Below are positions 7,149-15,380 of a stretch of DNA of 49,804 nt, piece after piece. Below the pieces are notes generated by a model. That model ran no database searches, was not told the origin of the DNA, and worked only from the letters and a program-made list of their open reading frames with translations. The stretch is taken from the NCBI GenBank assembly GCA_002373995.1, contig DFLB01000049.1, forward strand, positions 1 through 49,804, read 5' to 3'. A program made the position numbers and the translations under genes. The stretch's first letter is position 1. Each line of letters starts with the position of its first letter. The DNA comes from Bacteroidales bacterium UBA3630. GTDB lineage: Bacteria; Bacteroidota; Bacteroidia; Bacteroidales; P3.

Positions 7149-9788
7149 TTATTTAACTATTATCTCATCCACAAAGAGCCAGGCCTGCTCGCCGGCGCTG
7201 ATGTGCCAGTCGGGTAGCTGGCCGAAGTTCCGGGCGCTGACTTTGATGTACTTGGCACGCGCAGCCCCTTCGACGGCAAAGGTGTGCTGCACACTCTCCT
7301 CCTGGCGGGCATGCACGGCGGCGAACTGCGTGTTCTCCACCTCGCCGTAGGGCTGCCAGTGCTCACCGTCGAGGCTGTATTCCACCCTTACGCTCTTCGG
7401 GAAGAATACCCACGAGCGCATATTCTCCAGGCAGTCCACGCCAACGGTGTGGACGGTCTGCACCTTGTCCAACTCTACCGTGGCCACCATGTCCTCCTGC
7501 CAGCCCTGCCAGCCGCCGATACGGTAGTTGGTGGTGCCGAGGATGTTGTCCACCATACCCTCGGGGCCGTTCTCCGTGTACTGCGGAGCGGGCTGCGTGA
7601 GGTAGGTGACATGCTTGTCGGTCGAGGTGCGCACCTCGATATGGCGCACCGTCTGCGACGGCAAGCGGCCTTCCCATTGTGCCACGGTGTCGCTCACCTT
7701 GTCGCGAGTGCTCTGCATGCGCCAGTCGTCGAAGACCGGGCAGGGGGTGATGCGGAGGCTGTCGGGGCACGTTTGCTCCGTCAGCACCACGGCCAGCGGC
7801 AGGCGCTCGAAGCCCTCCACACGGAGCAGAGGCTCGGTCTCCACCCATACGTCGCTGCCCGGGCAGACCTCGTACATGCCAAGGGCGGCCAGCACGTACC
7901 AGGCGCTCATCTGTCCGCAGTCCTCGTTTCCACAGAGACCGTCGGGCTGCGAGGTGTACATTTCGTCCAGTATCCGGTGCACGTAGTGTTCGGTCTTCTC
8001 GGGCTGGCCCAACAGGGAGTAGAGCCAGGCGGCATGGTGCGAGGGCTCGTTGCCGTGGGCGTACATGCCGATGAGACCAGTAACGTCGGCCTGGTCGCGT
8101 CCGCTCATAGCGTTACGCCCCTCGAAGAGGCTGTCAAGGAACGCAAGTGCGTTCTCCTTGCCGCCAAGGTGCGAGACCCAGGCACCGAGGTCGTGCGGCA
8201 CATAGGTGCTGTACTGCCAGCTGTTGGCCTCGGTGAAGTGGTTGTTCACCTCGGTGGGGTCGAAGGGCGTCACCCAGCCGCCGTTGCGCTTGGCATGGGC
8301 AAAGCCGTTGCTGTCGATGATGTTCTGCCAGCTCTGGCTGCGTATCCAGTAGGTGCGCGCCGTGGCTGTGTCATGGGCCAGTTCTGCCATCTGGGCGATG
8401 CACCAGTCGTCGTAGGCGTATTCGAGGGTCTTGCTGACGCTCTCGTTGTCAATCTCTGAGCTGAGGTATCCCTGGGCCGCGTAGGTGCGGTGGGCCTCGG
8501 TGCGGTTGCTGGTGGCCACCATGGCGTCCAGCATCTGCTTCGGCGTGTAGCCGGCAATGGTGCCGTCGGGCTTCGCCAGGTGGATGTAAGCCTCGAGCAT
8601 CATCGGCATCGCGTGGTAGCCAATCATGCAGTGCGTCTCGTGGCTGGCCAGCTCCCACATGGGCAGCTCGCCGCCCTGCTCGTACTGCTTCATGGCGGTG
8701 TATACAAAGTCCACCGTGCGCTCCGGCTCAATCTGCGTCAGCAGGGGGTGCAGGGCGCGGTAGGTGTCCCAGAGCGAGAAGACAGTGTACACTTCCCTAC
8801 CCTCGTCGGCGACGTGAATCTTGTTGTCCGTACCACGGTAGCGACCGTCTTCATCGCTCCAGAGGTACGGTGCCGTCATGCAATGATAGAGGGCCGTGTA
8901 GAAGCAGCGCCGCTGTTCCTTGCTGCCATTTTCCACGCGCAGCTTGCCGAGGGCTGTTTCCCATGTGCGGTCGGCAGCACGGCGTGCACTCTCAAAGTCC
9001 TTACTACCAGCCATGATGAGGTTGCCGATGGCGCCTTTGATATCCACTCCGCTGATGGCCACCTGCACTTCCACGCGCTTGGTTCCGCGTGGGAAACGCA
9101 CGACAGCCTGCGTCGAGTCGGCGTTGAAGTCCACCCGTTCCCACGGCACATCGGTCCGCATCGCATAGTGCAGGTGCTGGTCGGGGTTCCAGGCGCTACT
9201 CTCGCGCCAACCAACCAGCATTCCTTCCCGTTCCATAATCTTGCCGCTGAGCAGTACGTCGCGATGGTGCAGGTCTATCACAAATCCGTTATCGCTGTCA
9301 CCGGCATAGGTGTAGGCGTGGTAGGCCACACGGCGGTCAGCCGTCAGCTCCACGATGGTATTCGTCCGGTCAAGCAACACCTTGTAGTAACCAGCGCGTG
9401 CCGTCTCGTTTTTGTGGCTGAAATGACTCTTGTATGCCTCCCTCCATTCACCATTCTCCACTTTCAACTCCCCATTCACCGGCATCAGCAGCACATCGCC
9501 GTAGTCCTCGCAGCCCGTGCCGCTGAGGTGTGTGTGGCTGAAGCCATAGATGGTGTCGTCGCTGTAATGGTAACCACTACAGCCGTCCCACCCGCTCAGG
9601 CGCGTGTCCGGCGAGGGCTGTATCTGGCCGAAGGGCACTATAGCTCCGGGAAATGTGTGGCCGTGACCATCGGTGCCAACCAGGGGATTGACGTATGACG
9701 TCAGTGTATCCCGCCCACACGACGCAACCAACACAGCCACAACTACAATCAACAATGCGCTCGGGCAATTCAATGCGTATCTCCGCAT
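7149..9788 (-). CDS. GH92 alpha-mannosidase lipoprotein with F5/8C domain
   Basis: The product has 879 residues from the ATG at 9788. The signal ends in the lipobox VASC, so it is probably surface- or periplasm-anchored. The GH92 domain starts at YVNPLVGTDGHGHTFPG; typical motifs are PDTRLSGWDGCSGYHY, IGYHAMPM, DNESVSKTLEYAYDDW and GNEDCGQMSAWYVLAALG. Family 92 enzymes are calcium-dependent inverting exo-alpha-mannosidases that trim N-glycans or yeast mannan. The last 140 residues resemble a discoidin-like F5/8 type C carbohydrate-binding module. It follows the ROK kinase by 24 bases, so the two form an operon. Which alpha-mannoside linkage it cuts cannot be read from the sequence. Confidence 0.92.
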   Translation of the reverse strand: MRRYALNCPSALLIVVVAVLVASCGRDTLTSYVNPLVGTDGHGHTFPGAIVPFGQIQPSPDTRLSGWDGCSGYHYSDDTIYGFSHTHLSGTGCEDYGDVLLMPVNGELKVENGEWREAYKSHFSHKNETARAGYYKVLLDRTNTIVELTADRRVAYHAYTYAGDSDNGFVIDLHHRDVLLSGKIMEREGMLVGWRESSAWNPDQHLHYAMRTDVPWERVDFNADSTQAVVRFPRGTKRVEVQVAISGVDIKGAIGNLIMAGSKDFESARRAADRTWETALGKLRVENGSKEQRRCFYTALYHCMTAPYLWSDEDGRYRGTDNKIHVADEGREVYTVFSLWDTYRALHPLLTQIEPERTVDFVYTAMKQYEQGGELPMWELASHETHCMIGYHAMPMMLEAYIHLAKPDGTIAGYTPKQMLDAMVATSNRTEAHRTYAAQGYLSSEIDNESVSKTLEYAYDDWCIAQMAELAHDTATARTYWIRSQSWQNIIDSNGFAHAKRNGGWVTPFDPTEVNNHFTEANSWQYSTYVPHDLGAWVSHLGGKENALAFLDSLFEGRNAMSGRDQADVTGLIGMYAHGNEPSHHAAWLYSLLGQPEKTEHYVHRILDEMYTSQPDGLCGNEDCGQMSAWYVLAALGMYEVCPGSDVWVETEPLLRVEGFERLPLAVVLTEQTCPDSLRITPCPVFDDWRMQSTRDKVSDTVAQWEGRLPSQTVRHIEVRTSTDKHVTYLTQPAPQYTENGPEGMVDNILGTTNYRIGGWQGWQEDMVATVELDKVQTVHTVGVDCLENMRSWVFFPKSVRVEYSLDGEHWQPYGEVENTQFAAVHARQEESVQHTFAVEGAARAKYIKVSARNFGQLPDWHISAGEQAWLFVDEIIVK

Positions 9789-9812
9789 AACTGGTATCAA
9801 TTCGTCGTTTGC

Positions 9813-10748
9813 TTATTGTTTCATCTTCAACAGCGCCGCCGCACCGAGGATAGCCACCTCGTTGGCGCGCAACTCGCTCATGCGTATCTGGCACGTGCCG
9901 GCATAGATATTGAGCAAGTACTTCTCAAAAGCCTTTCTCAGCGGCCTGAGCAGCGGCTCGCCCACCTGCGTCGGCCCGCCCATGAGGAAAATAGCCTCCG
10001 GAGCCGAGAAGGTGACGCTGTTGGCCATTGCCAACCCCAACTGGTCGCCCACTATCTCCCACGTCTTCAAGGCCGTGGGGTCGCCCTGATGAGCCAGTTC
10101 GCCAATCATCTTGCTGCTCACATCAGAAGTCACAGGAACACCCTTCAACTCACAGTATGTCTGCACTATGCCGCGGGCCGAAGTATAGGTCTCCAGGCAT
10201 CCCTCGCGGCCGCAGGAACACTTGCGCCCGTGAGGTATAAGGATGGCATGACCCAACTCGCCGGCAGCACCCGTCGAGCCGTGCACCAAGCGACCATCCA
10301 CCACAATGCCGCTACCCACGCCAGTCCCCAACGTGAACATAATGAAATGCTTCATCCCGCGCGCTCCTCCGTAGACATACTCGCCGTAGGCCGCAGCGTT
10401 GGCGTCATTGCTCAGCACCACAGGCACATCGCGATACTTCCTGATTTCCTTCCCGAAATCAAGCACACCCTTGATAGTCAAGTTCGGCGCATTATCCACG
10501 CACCCCGTGTAGTAATTGCCGTTCGGGGCCCCGATGCCGATACCCTCCAGGCTGACAGCCTCGCCGTCGCGCATCGTCTCCTCCTTCACCATCTCGTCCA
10601 CCTCGTGCATCATGTCGCGCACATACGGCTCCAACTCCGTGTAGGCATTCGTCGGCAGGTTCCGACGCAAAACAATATTGCCGTTCTCCGACACCAACCC
10701 CATATCCGTATTGGTGCCCCCCATATCCACTCCTATAGAATACTTCAT
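9813..10748 (-). CDS. ROK-family sugar kinase
   Basis: The protein has 311 residues. It shows the ATP-binding DMGGTNTDMG motif (residues 9-18), the catalytic LSNDANAAAYGEY, the ELGH sugar motif and the ROK zinc motif CSCGREGCLE. There is no helix-turn-helix N-terminus, so it is a kinase rather than a NagC/XylR repressor. Glucokinase is the default reading; with GH92 immediately downstream, mannose or a related hexose is a reasonable substrate (inference). It is the first gene of the operon and has a standard promoter at 10832-10862. Confidence 0.9.
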   Translation of the reverse strand: MKYSIGVDMGGTNTDMGLVSENGNIVLRRNLPTNAYTELEPYVRDMMHEVDEMVKEETMRDGEAVSLEGIGIGAPNGNYYTGCVDNAPNLTIKGVLDFGKEIRKYRDVPVVLSNDANAAAYGEYVYGGARGMKHFIMFTLGTGVGSGIVVDGRLVHGSTGAAGELGHAILIPHGRKCSCGREGCLETYTSARGIVQTYCELKGVPVTSDVSSKMIGELAHQGDPTALKTWEIVGDQLGLAMANSVTFSAPEAIFLMGGPTQVGEPLLRPLRKAFEKYLLNIYAGTCQIRMSELRANEVAILGAAALLKMKQ

Positions 10749-10831
10749 ATAATTTGACTTTTATACTCTTTGACTCTTTGACCCTTTGACTCTTAGCCCC
10801 TTCACCCCTTAGTCTCTCTGACTTCAAACTG

Positions 10832-10862
10832 CAAAAATACACACTTTTTCTGACATAGCAAA
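10832..10862 (-). promoter_or_regulatory. Bacteroidetes promoter for the ROK-GH92 operon
   Basis: On the minus strand TTTG (10862-10859), a 19-bp spacer and TATTTTTG (10839-10832) match the phylum consensus. The leader of about 80 bases contains a degenerate CTTTGACT-type short repeat on the plus strand (10765-10795). Confidence 0.75.
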
Positions 10863-10868
10863 AAAAAA

Positions 10869-10897
10869 CAGCCCTGAGCCGTCAAGCAACAGGGCTG
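10869..10897 (-). terminator. Terminator of the small outer-membrane protein gene
   Basis: The stem CAGCCCTG / CAGGGCTG is followed on the minus strand by a run of eight T (10861-10868). It lies 23 bases beyond the stop of the gene at 10920-11369. Confidence 0.8.
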
Positions 10898-10919
10898 CCT
10901 TCCTTAAAGTCCACAAGAC

Positions 10920-11369
10920 TTAGAAGCGATAGCGGAGACCCAGGGCAACACCCCAGCCAAATCCGCTGTAGCCGATAAAACTCCAGCTGGGACGCACATC
11001 GAGCGTCACCTGCAGCGGAATGGAGAAATTGTACTCCAAACCAGCCTGACCAGCCAGACCAAGGCCAAAGCCGCTATAAGCACCATTGTAGATACCAAGG
11101 TTGGCACCAACACCGGCAAACCAACCGAAATCTCCGACGATGGAACCCGTCCACTGCCAGATACCGCTGAGGTTGATATAGCCCCAATTCTGATTGCCGG
11201 CCCAACCAAGGTCGGTCTCCAGACGGTTGCCACCCATACCCCACTGAGCTGAAAGCTCGGCACCGGCACCAGAACCGAAAGCGCCGCGCACACCAAGGGT
11301 CGAAATCTGAGCGTTAGCCACAGTGCTCATTGCGAACACAGCTACGATTGCAACAATAAATTTCTTCAT
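10920..11369 (-). CDS. Small outer-membrane beta-barrel protein
   Basis: The protein has 149 residues, with a signal peptide ending ANA-Q at about residue 21. The mature part is rich in Gly, Trp and Tyr with alternating strands and ends in RYRF; a terminal aromatic residue is the usual outer-membrane insertion signal. The size suggests an eight-stranded barrel. It stands alone, with its own promoter and terminator, and is divergent from tsaD across family-1 array B. Its function is unknown. Confidence 0.85.
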   Translation of the reverse strand: MKKFIVAIVAVFAMSTVANAQISTLGVRGAFGSGAGAELSAQWGMGGNRLETDLGWAGNQNWGYINLSGIWQWTGSIVGDFGWFAGVGANLGIYNGAYSGFGLGLAGQAGLEYNFSIPLQVTLDVRPSWSFIGYSGFGWGVALGLRYRF

Positions 11370-11422
11370 TTTCTTCTGTAAATTAATTTGTTAAACTTAT
11401 TTTTCCTTATCGTTTGACCGCA

Positions 11423-11453
11423 CAAAAATAAGTTAAAAAAACTAAACAGCAAA
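11423..11453 (-). promoter_or_regulatory. Bacteroidetes promoter for the small outer-membrane protein
   Basis: TTTG (11453-11450), a 19-bp spacer and TATTTTTG (11430-11423) on the minus strand. Repeat array B starts about 48 bases upstream of this promoter. Confidence 0.75.
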
Positions 11454-11500
11454 ATATTATTTCAAATTTAACATTTCTCCCCCACCCACCCCACCCTCCT

Positions 11501-11577
11501 CATCCTAAGCACATCCAAGGCATATCCTAAGCATATCCTAAGCATATCCTAAGCATATCCTAAGCACATCCTAAGCA
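11501..11577 (+). repeat. Family-1 11-bp tandem array, copy B
   Basis: Seven perfect-length units: CATCCTAAGCA, CATCCAAGGCA, TATCCTAAGCA four times, and CATCCTAAGCA. C-rich sequence flanks both sides (11478-11500 and 11581-11611). It lies midway between two divergent promoters, those of the small outer-membrane protein and of tsaD. The interval 11370-11687 holds nothing else apart from these promoters. Confidence 0.92.
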
Positions 11578-11647
11578 TAACCTCTACACCCCCCTCGCAT
11601 CCCCACCCCGTAAACCATCTAAAAAACAGCCAACAAAACAACACTCC

Positions 11648-11678
11648 CTTGCCATGTGAAAAAAAAATCGTAATTTTG
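11648..11678 (+). promoter_or_regulatory. Bacteroidetes promoter for tsaD
   Basis: CTTG (11648-11651), 19 bp and TAATTTTG (11671-11678). The ATG is only nine bases beyond the -7 box, so the mRNA should be nearly leaderless. Confidence 0.7.
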
Positions 11679-11687
11679 CATCCGCTT

Positions 11688-12686
11688 ATGAGTACCATTT
11701 TAGCTATCGAATCCAGCTGCGACGACACCTCCGCAGCTATCCTGCGCAACGACTGCCTACTCTCCAATGTCATTGCCAGCCAGAAAGTTCACGAACAATA
11801 CGGCGGTGTCGTACCCGAGCTCGCCTCCCGCGCACACCAGCAAAACATCATCCCCGTCGTCGACGCCGCCATCCGCCAGGCTGGCATCACCAAGGAACAA
11901 ATCGACGCCGTAGGCTTCACCCGGGGCCCCGGGCTCCTGGGCTCACTGCTCGTCGGTGTCAGCTTCGCCAAAAGCTTCGCCACCGCACTCGGCATCCCAC
12001 TCATCGAAGTCAACCACCTCCAAGCACATGTCCTCAGCCACTTCATCGACCGCGGCGAACCCAAGCCGACATTCCCGTTCATATGCCTGCTGGTGAGCGG
12101 AGGTCACACCCAGATATTGCTGTTGCGCGACTATTTCGACATCCAATGTCTCGGCACCACCATCGACGACGCAGCCGGCGAAGCCATCGACAAAGCCGCC
12201 AAAATCATGGACCTCGGCTACCCGGGCGGCCCTGTCATCGACCGCCTCGCCAAGGAAGGCAACCCAGACGCCTTCCGCTTCGCCACCCCACACATCCCAG
12301 GCTACAACTACTCCTTCTCTGGCATCAAAACCTCCTTCCTCTACTTCCTCAGGGACAGATTGAAAGAAGACCCCGACTTCATCGAGCACCACCAAGCCGA
12401 CCTCTGCGCCTCCATCCAGAAAACCATCGTCAGCTTCCTGCTCAAAAAAGTGGAACGCGCTGCCCTCGACCACCACGTCCACCAAGTAGCCATCGCCGGA
12501 GGCGTCAGCGCCAACAGCCACCTCCGCAGCGAGCTGCAGCGCATCTGCCAGAAACACCACTGGCAAGCCTTCATCCCTCCCTTCCAGTTCTGCACAGACA
12601 ACGCCGCCATGGTCGGCATCGCCGCCTACTTCAAATACCTCCGCGGCGATTTCGCCGACATCAGCCTCCCCCCATACACACGATGA
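11688..12686 (+). CDS. tsaD: tRNA N6-threonylcarbamoyladenosine synthase subunit TsaD
   Basis: The protein has 332 residues, the usual length. With TsaB and TsaE it transfers the threonylcarbamoyl group to A37 of ANN-decoding tRNAs. Motifs seen: SCDDTSAAIL, the metal-binding SRAHQQN and HLQAHVLSH, LVSGGHTQ, GGVSANSHLR and TDNAAMVG. I chose the ATG at 11688 because it gives the conserved MSTILAIESS start and sits just after the promoter; the frame 13 codons upstream would begin before the -7 box. Its partner tsaE is at 38902. Codons are strongly C-ending. In many Bacteroidetes tsaD is, as I recall, divergent from tamB; here tamB is 6 kb away and in the same direction. Confidence 0.95.
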   Translation: MSTILAIESSCDDTSAAILRNDCLLSNVIASQKVHEQYGGVVPELASRAHQQNIIPVVDAAIRQAGITKEQIDAVGFTRGPGLLGSLLVGVSFAKSFATALGIPLIEVNHLQAHVLSHFIDRGEPKPTFPFICLLVSGGHTQILLLRDYFDIQCLGTTIDDAAGEAIDKAAKIMDLGYPGGPVIDRLAKEGNPDAFRFATPHIPGYNYSFSGIKTSFLYFLRDRLKEDPDFIEHHQADLCASIQKTIVSFLLKKVERAALDHHVHQVAIAGGVSANSHLRSELQRICQKHHWQAFIPPFQFCTDNAAMVGIAAYFKYLRGDFADISLPPYTR

Positions 12687-12694
12687 ATTAAGAA

Positions 12695-13717
12695 TTGAGA
12701 GTTTTGAAAGTATCAAGGTTCATAAAACACTTATGCAGGCTTGTGTGCTGCGCAAGCCTCATTCTCAATTCTCAATTCTCAATTCTCAATTCAGCAAAGG
12801 CCCAAGACCTACACTTCTCCATGCTCGACCTCGACCCCCTGCTCTTCAACCCCGCCTATGCCGGCTTCTTCGACGGCACCGGACGCTTCGGCGCCGTCTA
12901 CCGCAACCAGTGGGCCTCCGTCAGCACACCCTTCCAAACCCTCACCGCCACTGCCGAACTGAGCATCCTTCGCAGCACACGCTTCCGCAACGGACTCAAC
13001 GGCAGCCTCTGGATCACCAACGACCGCGCCGGCTCCCTGGGCTACGGCTCCTCCGCCGCCAGCGCCATCGTCTCCTGGTTCCAAGCCGTCGGCAACGGCG
13101 ACAACCTCTTCTCCCTCGCCATCGAAGGCGGCATAGGTCAACTGGGCTTCAACCCCGAAAACATCGCCTTGGCCGACGCCACAGAAACCTTCCACCGCAC
13201 TCAAGCCCTCTACCCCACCCTCGGCGCCGGCGCCGCCTGGTTCTGCCAGTGGAGCGACGAACTCTACACCAAAGCAGGTTTCGCCATGCGCAACATCAAC
13301 GAACCCGACGTAAGCCACCTCGCCACCGCCGACTCTCGCCTGGCGCGCCGTTGGAACCTCTACGCACGCGGCGAATGGCGCCACTGGCCGCAATGGAGCC
13401 TCTTGCCCGTAGCCGGATACCAGCACCAAGGCCGCTACAGCGAACTCGTCTACGGTTGCGACGTGCGATGGTACGTCAACGAACACCCGCGCGACTACCT
13501 GGCCTTCTCAGCCGGCCTCCTGGCTCGCCACGGCGACGCTGCCGCCCTCAACCTCGCCGTGCTCTGGCGCGAATGGACCTTCGCCTTCAGCTACGACGCC
13601 AACCTCTCCCGCCTGGCCGAAGCCAGCCACACACTCGGCTCCTTCGAGATAGGCATCCTCTACATGATACGCAAAAAAGACCGCACCAAGAGCGCCCTAC
13701 CCTGCCCCATCATCTAA
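12695..13717 (+). CDS. porP: PorP/SprF family T9SS outer-membrane protein
   Basis: The protein has 340 residues. Its start of mature protein, AQDLHFSMLDLDPLLFNPAYAGFF, is the family hallmark, followed by a Tyr/Trp/Gly-rich beta-barrel. PorP-like proteins work in the type IX secretion machinery or with partner surface and gliding proteins in the outer membrane. The signal peptide is peculiar: its hydrophobic part is encoded by four copies of the heptamer ATTCTCA (12761-12788). All three frames are open across this repeat and two other frames have nearby ATGs (12733, 12741), so heptamer loss or gain would switch expression off or change the start. It is followed 22 bases later by the PorE-like gene. 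Confidence 0.85.
   Translation: MRVLKVSRFIKHLCRLVCCASLILNSQFSILNSAKAQDLHFSMLDLDPLLFNPAYAGFFDGTGRFGAVYRNQWASVSTPFQTLTATAELSILRSTRFRNGLNGSLWITNDRAGSLGYGSSAASAIVSWFQAVGNGDNLFSLAIEGGIGQLGFNPENIALADATETFHRTQALYPTLGAGAAWFCQWSDELYTKAGFAMRNINEPDVSHLATADSRLARRWNLYARGEWRHWPQWSLLPVAGYQHQGRYSELVYGCDVRWYVNEHPRDYLAFSAGLLARHGDAAALNLAVLWREWTFAFSYDANLSRLAEASHTLGSFEIGILYMIRKKDRTKSALPCPII
12761..12792 (+). repeat. Heptamer repeat in the porP signal peptide
   Basis: ATTCTCA is repeated four times plus ATTC. Seven is not a multiple of three, so each change in copy number shifts the frame of porP. Confidence 0.9.
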
Positions 13718-13739
13718 AAAAGCAAAAAGCACATTCACA

Positions 13740-15314
13740 ATGCGTACACCTTTCAAACCACTCAGCGCCACTTTCCCCTCCCGCCACACCCTTATGCTTG
13801 TGGTTTTGTGTTTTTTGTTCCCCGCCGCCCTGCATGGCCAATACCGTGTTGAACACCTCTCGAAACCCCTCAACACAGCCGGCAGCGAAACCGCAGCCCT
13901 CCAAGTGGGCGACACCGTGCTGGTCTACGCCTCCCTACCGCCCAACAGCGGCACCGGAGCCTTCGGTCTCAAACGCGAAGTGACACATCTCTACCAGGCA
14001 CGCATCGCCAAAAACGGCAAACTCTCACGCCCAAAGCACGACCGGTGGGGCTTCTGCTCGCACAAAGAGCACACCGGCAACCTCGCCCTCGACCCGCTGA
14101 GCCGCGACGCCTATTTTACACGCGCCGACATAGAGTCGCTGCGCTGCGACATCTGGTGGGCACCGGCAAAAAAACGCCGCGGATGGGAGAAACCTCGCCC
14201 TCTGCGCGGCGCCGTCAACAACAACCACTCCACAGCCACCCACCCCTCCCTCGGACGTTTGCCCGACGGCACCACCATACTCTACTTCGTCAGCGACCGC
14301 GAAGGAGGCATGGGGGGCATGGACATCTGGTACTCGATCATCACCGACGGCATTGCCGGCGAACCCGTCAATCTGGGCCCGCAGGTCAACACCGCAGCCG
14401 ACGAAATCACACCCTTCTACGACCAACCTAACGGCATCCTCTACTTCAGTTCAAACCGCGAAGGCGGTCGCGGCGGCCACGATATCTACTGCGCCGTGGG
14501 CCAGCGCAATACATGGCAACATGCCGAACCCGTCTGTGGATGCCTCAACAGCGAACAAAACGACATCTACTTCACCGTCACCCGCCACGACCCCGCCAGC
14601 AACTTCCCCGTCGGCGGCCACCTCAGCAGCAACCGCAAAGACAGCTACTTCCTCAACGACTCAATGTGCTGCTACGACATCTATCGATGGGAATTGGACA
14701 GCACACAATGGATAGTGGCCGAGGAGCCCCCGGTTGACACAACACCCTCTTACCTCTCCCTTCTCTCCTCCTTCCGCTTCCCCCTGTCGCTCTACTTCCA
14801 CAACGACGACCCAGACCCCATGAGCCGCGACAGCACGACTTCGGCTGACTATGCCGACTGCCAGCTGCGCTTCGCACTGCTGCGCAGCACCTACCTCGCC
14901 CATCAGCCGGCAGCCCCCGACTCGGCCGCCATGCTTCGCTTCTTCGACTCATGCGTAGTGGGCAACTTCGACCGCGCCTTGCTGATGCTCGACGCCATCG
15001 AAGCAGCCATCGCCGACGGCAGAAGCGTGCAACTGACCGTCAGCGGCCACGCCAGCCCCGTCTTCACCGACGCCTACAATCAGATCCTCTCCCAACGCCG
15101 CATCGAATCTTTTATCAATATGATACGCGCGCGAAAAGGCGGCCTGCTGGCCCATGCGCTTGACGACGGTCGCCTCATCGTCAAGCGGCAACCCCTGGGC
15201 GCCGGCCAACGCTCAACGCTCAACGCTCAACGCTCAACTTCAAAAGACCCCGTCTACGGACTCCCCGCAGCCCTCGCCCGGCGTATCGTCATCGTCAGCT
15301 GCGAGGTAAAATAA
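13740..15314 (+). CDS. PorE-like PD40/OmpA-like protein
   Basis: The protein has 524 residues. A long N-terminal signal (HGQ cleavage at about residue 34) is followed by PD40/WD40-like beta-propeller repeats with the typical YFVSDREGGMGGMDIWYS and YFSSNREGGRGGHDIY motifs, and a C-terminal OmpA-like region (TVSGHASP, SQRRIESFINMI). PorE of Porphyromonas gingivalis has a comparable propeller plus OmpA-type peptidoglycan-binding layout in the T9SS. The OmpA region is degenerate, and within it four copies of CAACGCT (15207-15234) encode QRSTLNAQRST, so the domain could be frame-shifted by repeat slippage. It is in an operon with porP. Confidence 0.75.
   Translation: MRTPFKPLSATFPSRHTLMLVVLCFLFPAALHGQYRVEHLSKPLNTAGSETAALQVGDTVLVYASLPPNSGTGAFGLKREVTHLYQARIAKNGKLSRPKHDRWGFCSHKEHTGNLALDPLSRDAYFTRADIESLRCDIWWAPAKKRRGWEKPRPLRGAVNNNHSTATHPSLGRLPDGTTILYFVSDREGGMGGMDIWYSIITDGIAGEPVNLGPQVNTAADEITPFYDQPNGILYFSSNREGGRGGHDIYCAVGQRNTWQHAEPVCGCLNSEQNDIYFTVTRHDPASNFPVGGHLSSNRKDSYFLNDSMCCYDIYRWELDSTQWIVAEEPPVDTTPSYLSLLSSFRFPLSLYFHNDDPDPMSRDSTTSADYADCQLRFALLRSTYLAHQPAAPDSAAMLRFFDSCVVGNFDRALLMLDAIEAAIADGRSVQLTVSGHASPVFTDAYNQILSQRRIESFINMIRARKGGLLAHALDDGRLIVKRQPLGAGQRSTLNAQRSTSKDPVYGLPAALARRIVIVSCEVK
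15207..15234 (+). repeat. Heptamer repeat inside the PorE-like gene
   Basis: CAACGCT is repeated four times, near the 3' end of the gene, in frame only with the present copy number. Confidence 0.9.
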
Positions 15315-15330
15315 TTTTTCACTTTTTTTT

Positions 15331-15360
15331 GTAAGATTTCCTCACCTTTTGCGTCATATA
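15331..15360 (+). promoter_or_regulatory. Candidate ECF-sigma promoter
   Basis: GTAAGATTT (15331-15339) and CGTCATATA (15352-15360), preceded by a T run, fit the -35/-10 layout of ECF sigma promoters (GTAA... and CGTC). No TAnnTTTG box is present. It lies 20 bases before the sigma gene, so autoregulation is likely. Confidence 0.5.
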
Positions 15361-15380
15361 GACAAAAGGCTCAACTTGCA

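Noticed and set aside
9430..9480. Tandem repeat in the GH92 gene (VENGEW/VNGELKVENGEW coding)
   Set aside because: The short similar stretches are too degenerate to call a repeat, and the protein region is plausible as is.
7284..9698. Long plus-strand frames opposite the GH92 gene
   Set aside because: Shadow frames of a GC-rich gene; no signal, motif or promoter.
11501..11577. CRISPR array
   Set aside because: Units are 11 bp with no spacers, and there are no cas genes.
12733..13983. A 416-codon alternative frame over porP and the next gene
   Set aside because: Arg/Pro/His-rich and without family motifs; relevant only as the frame reached after heptamer slippage.
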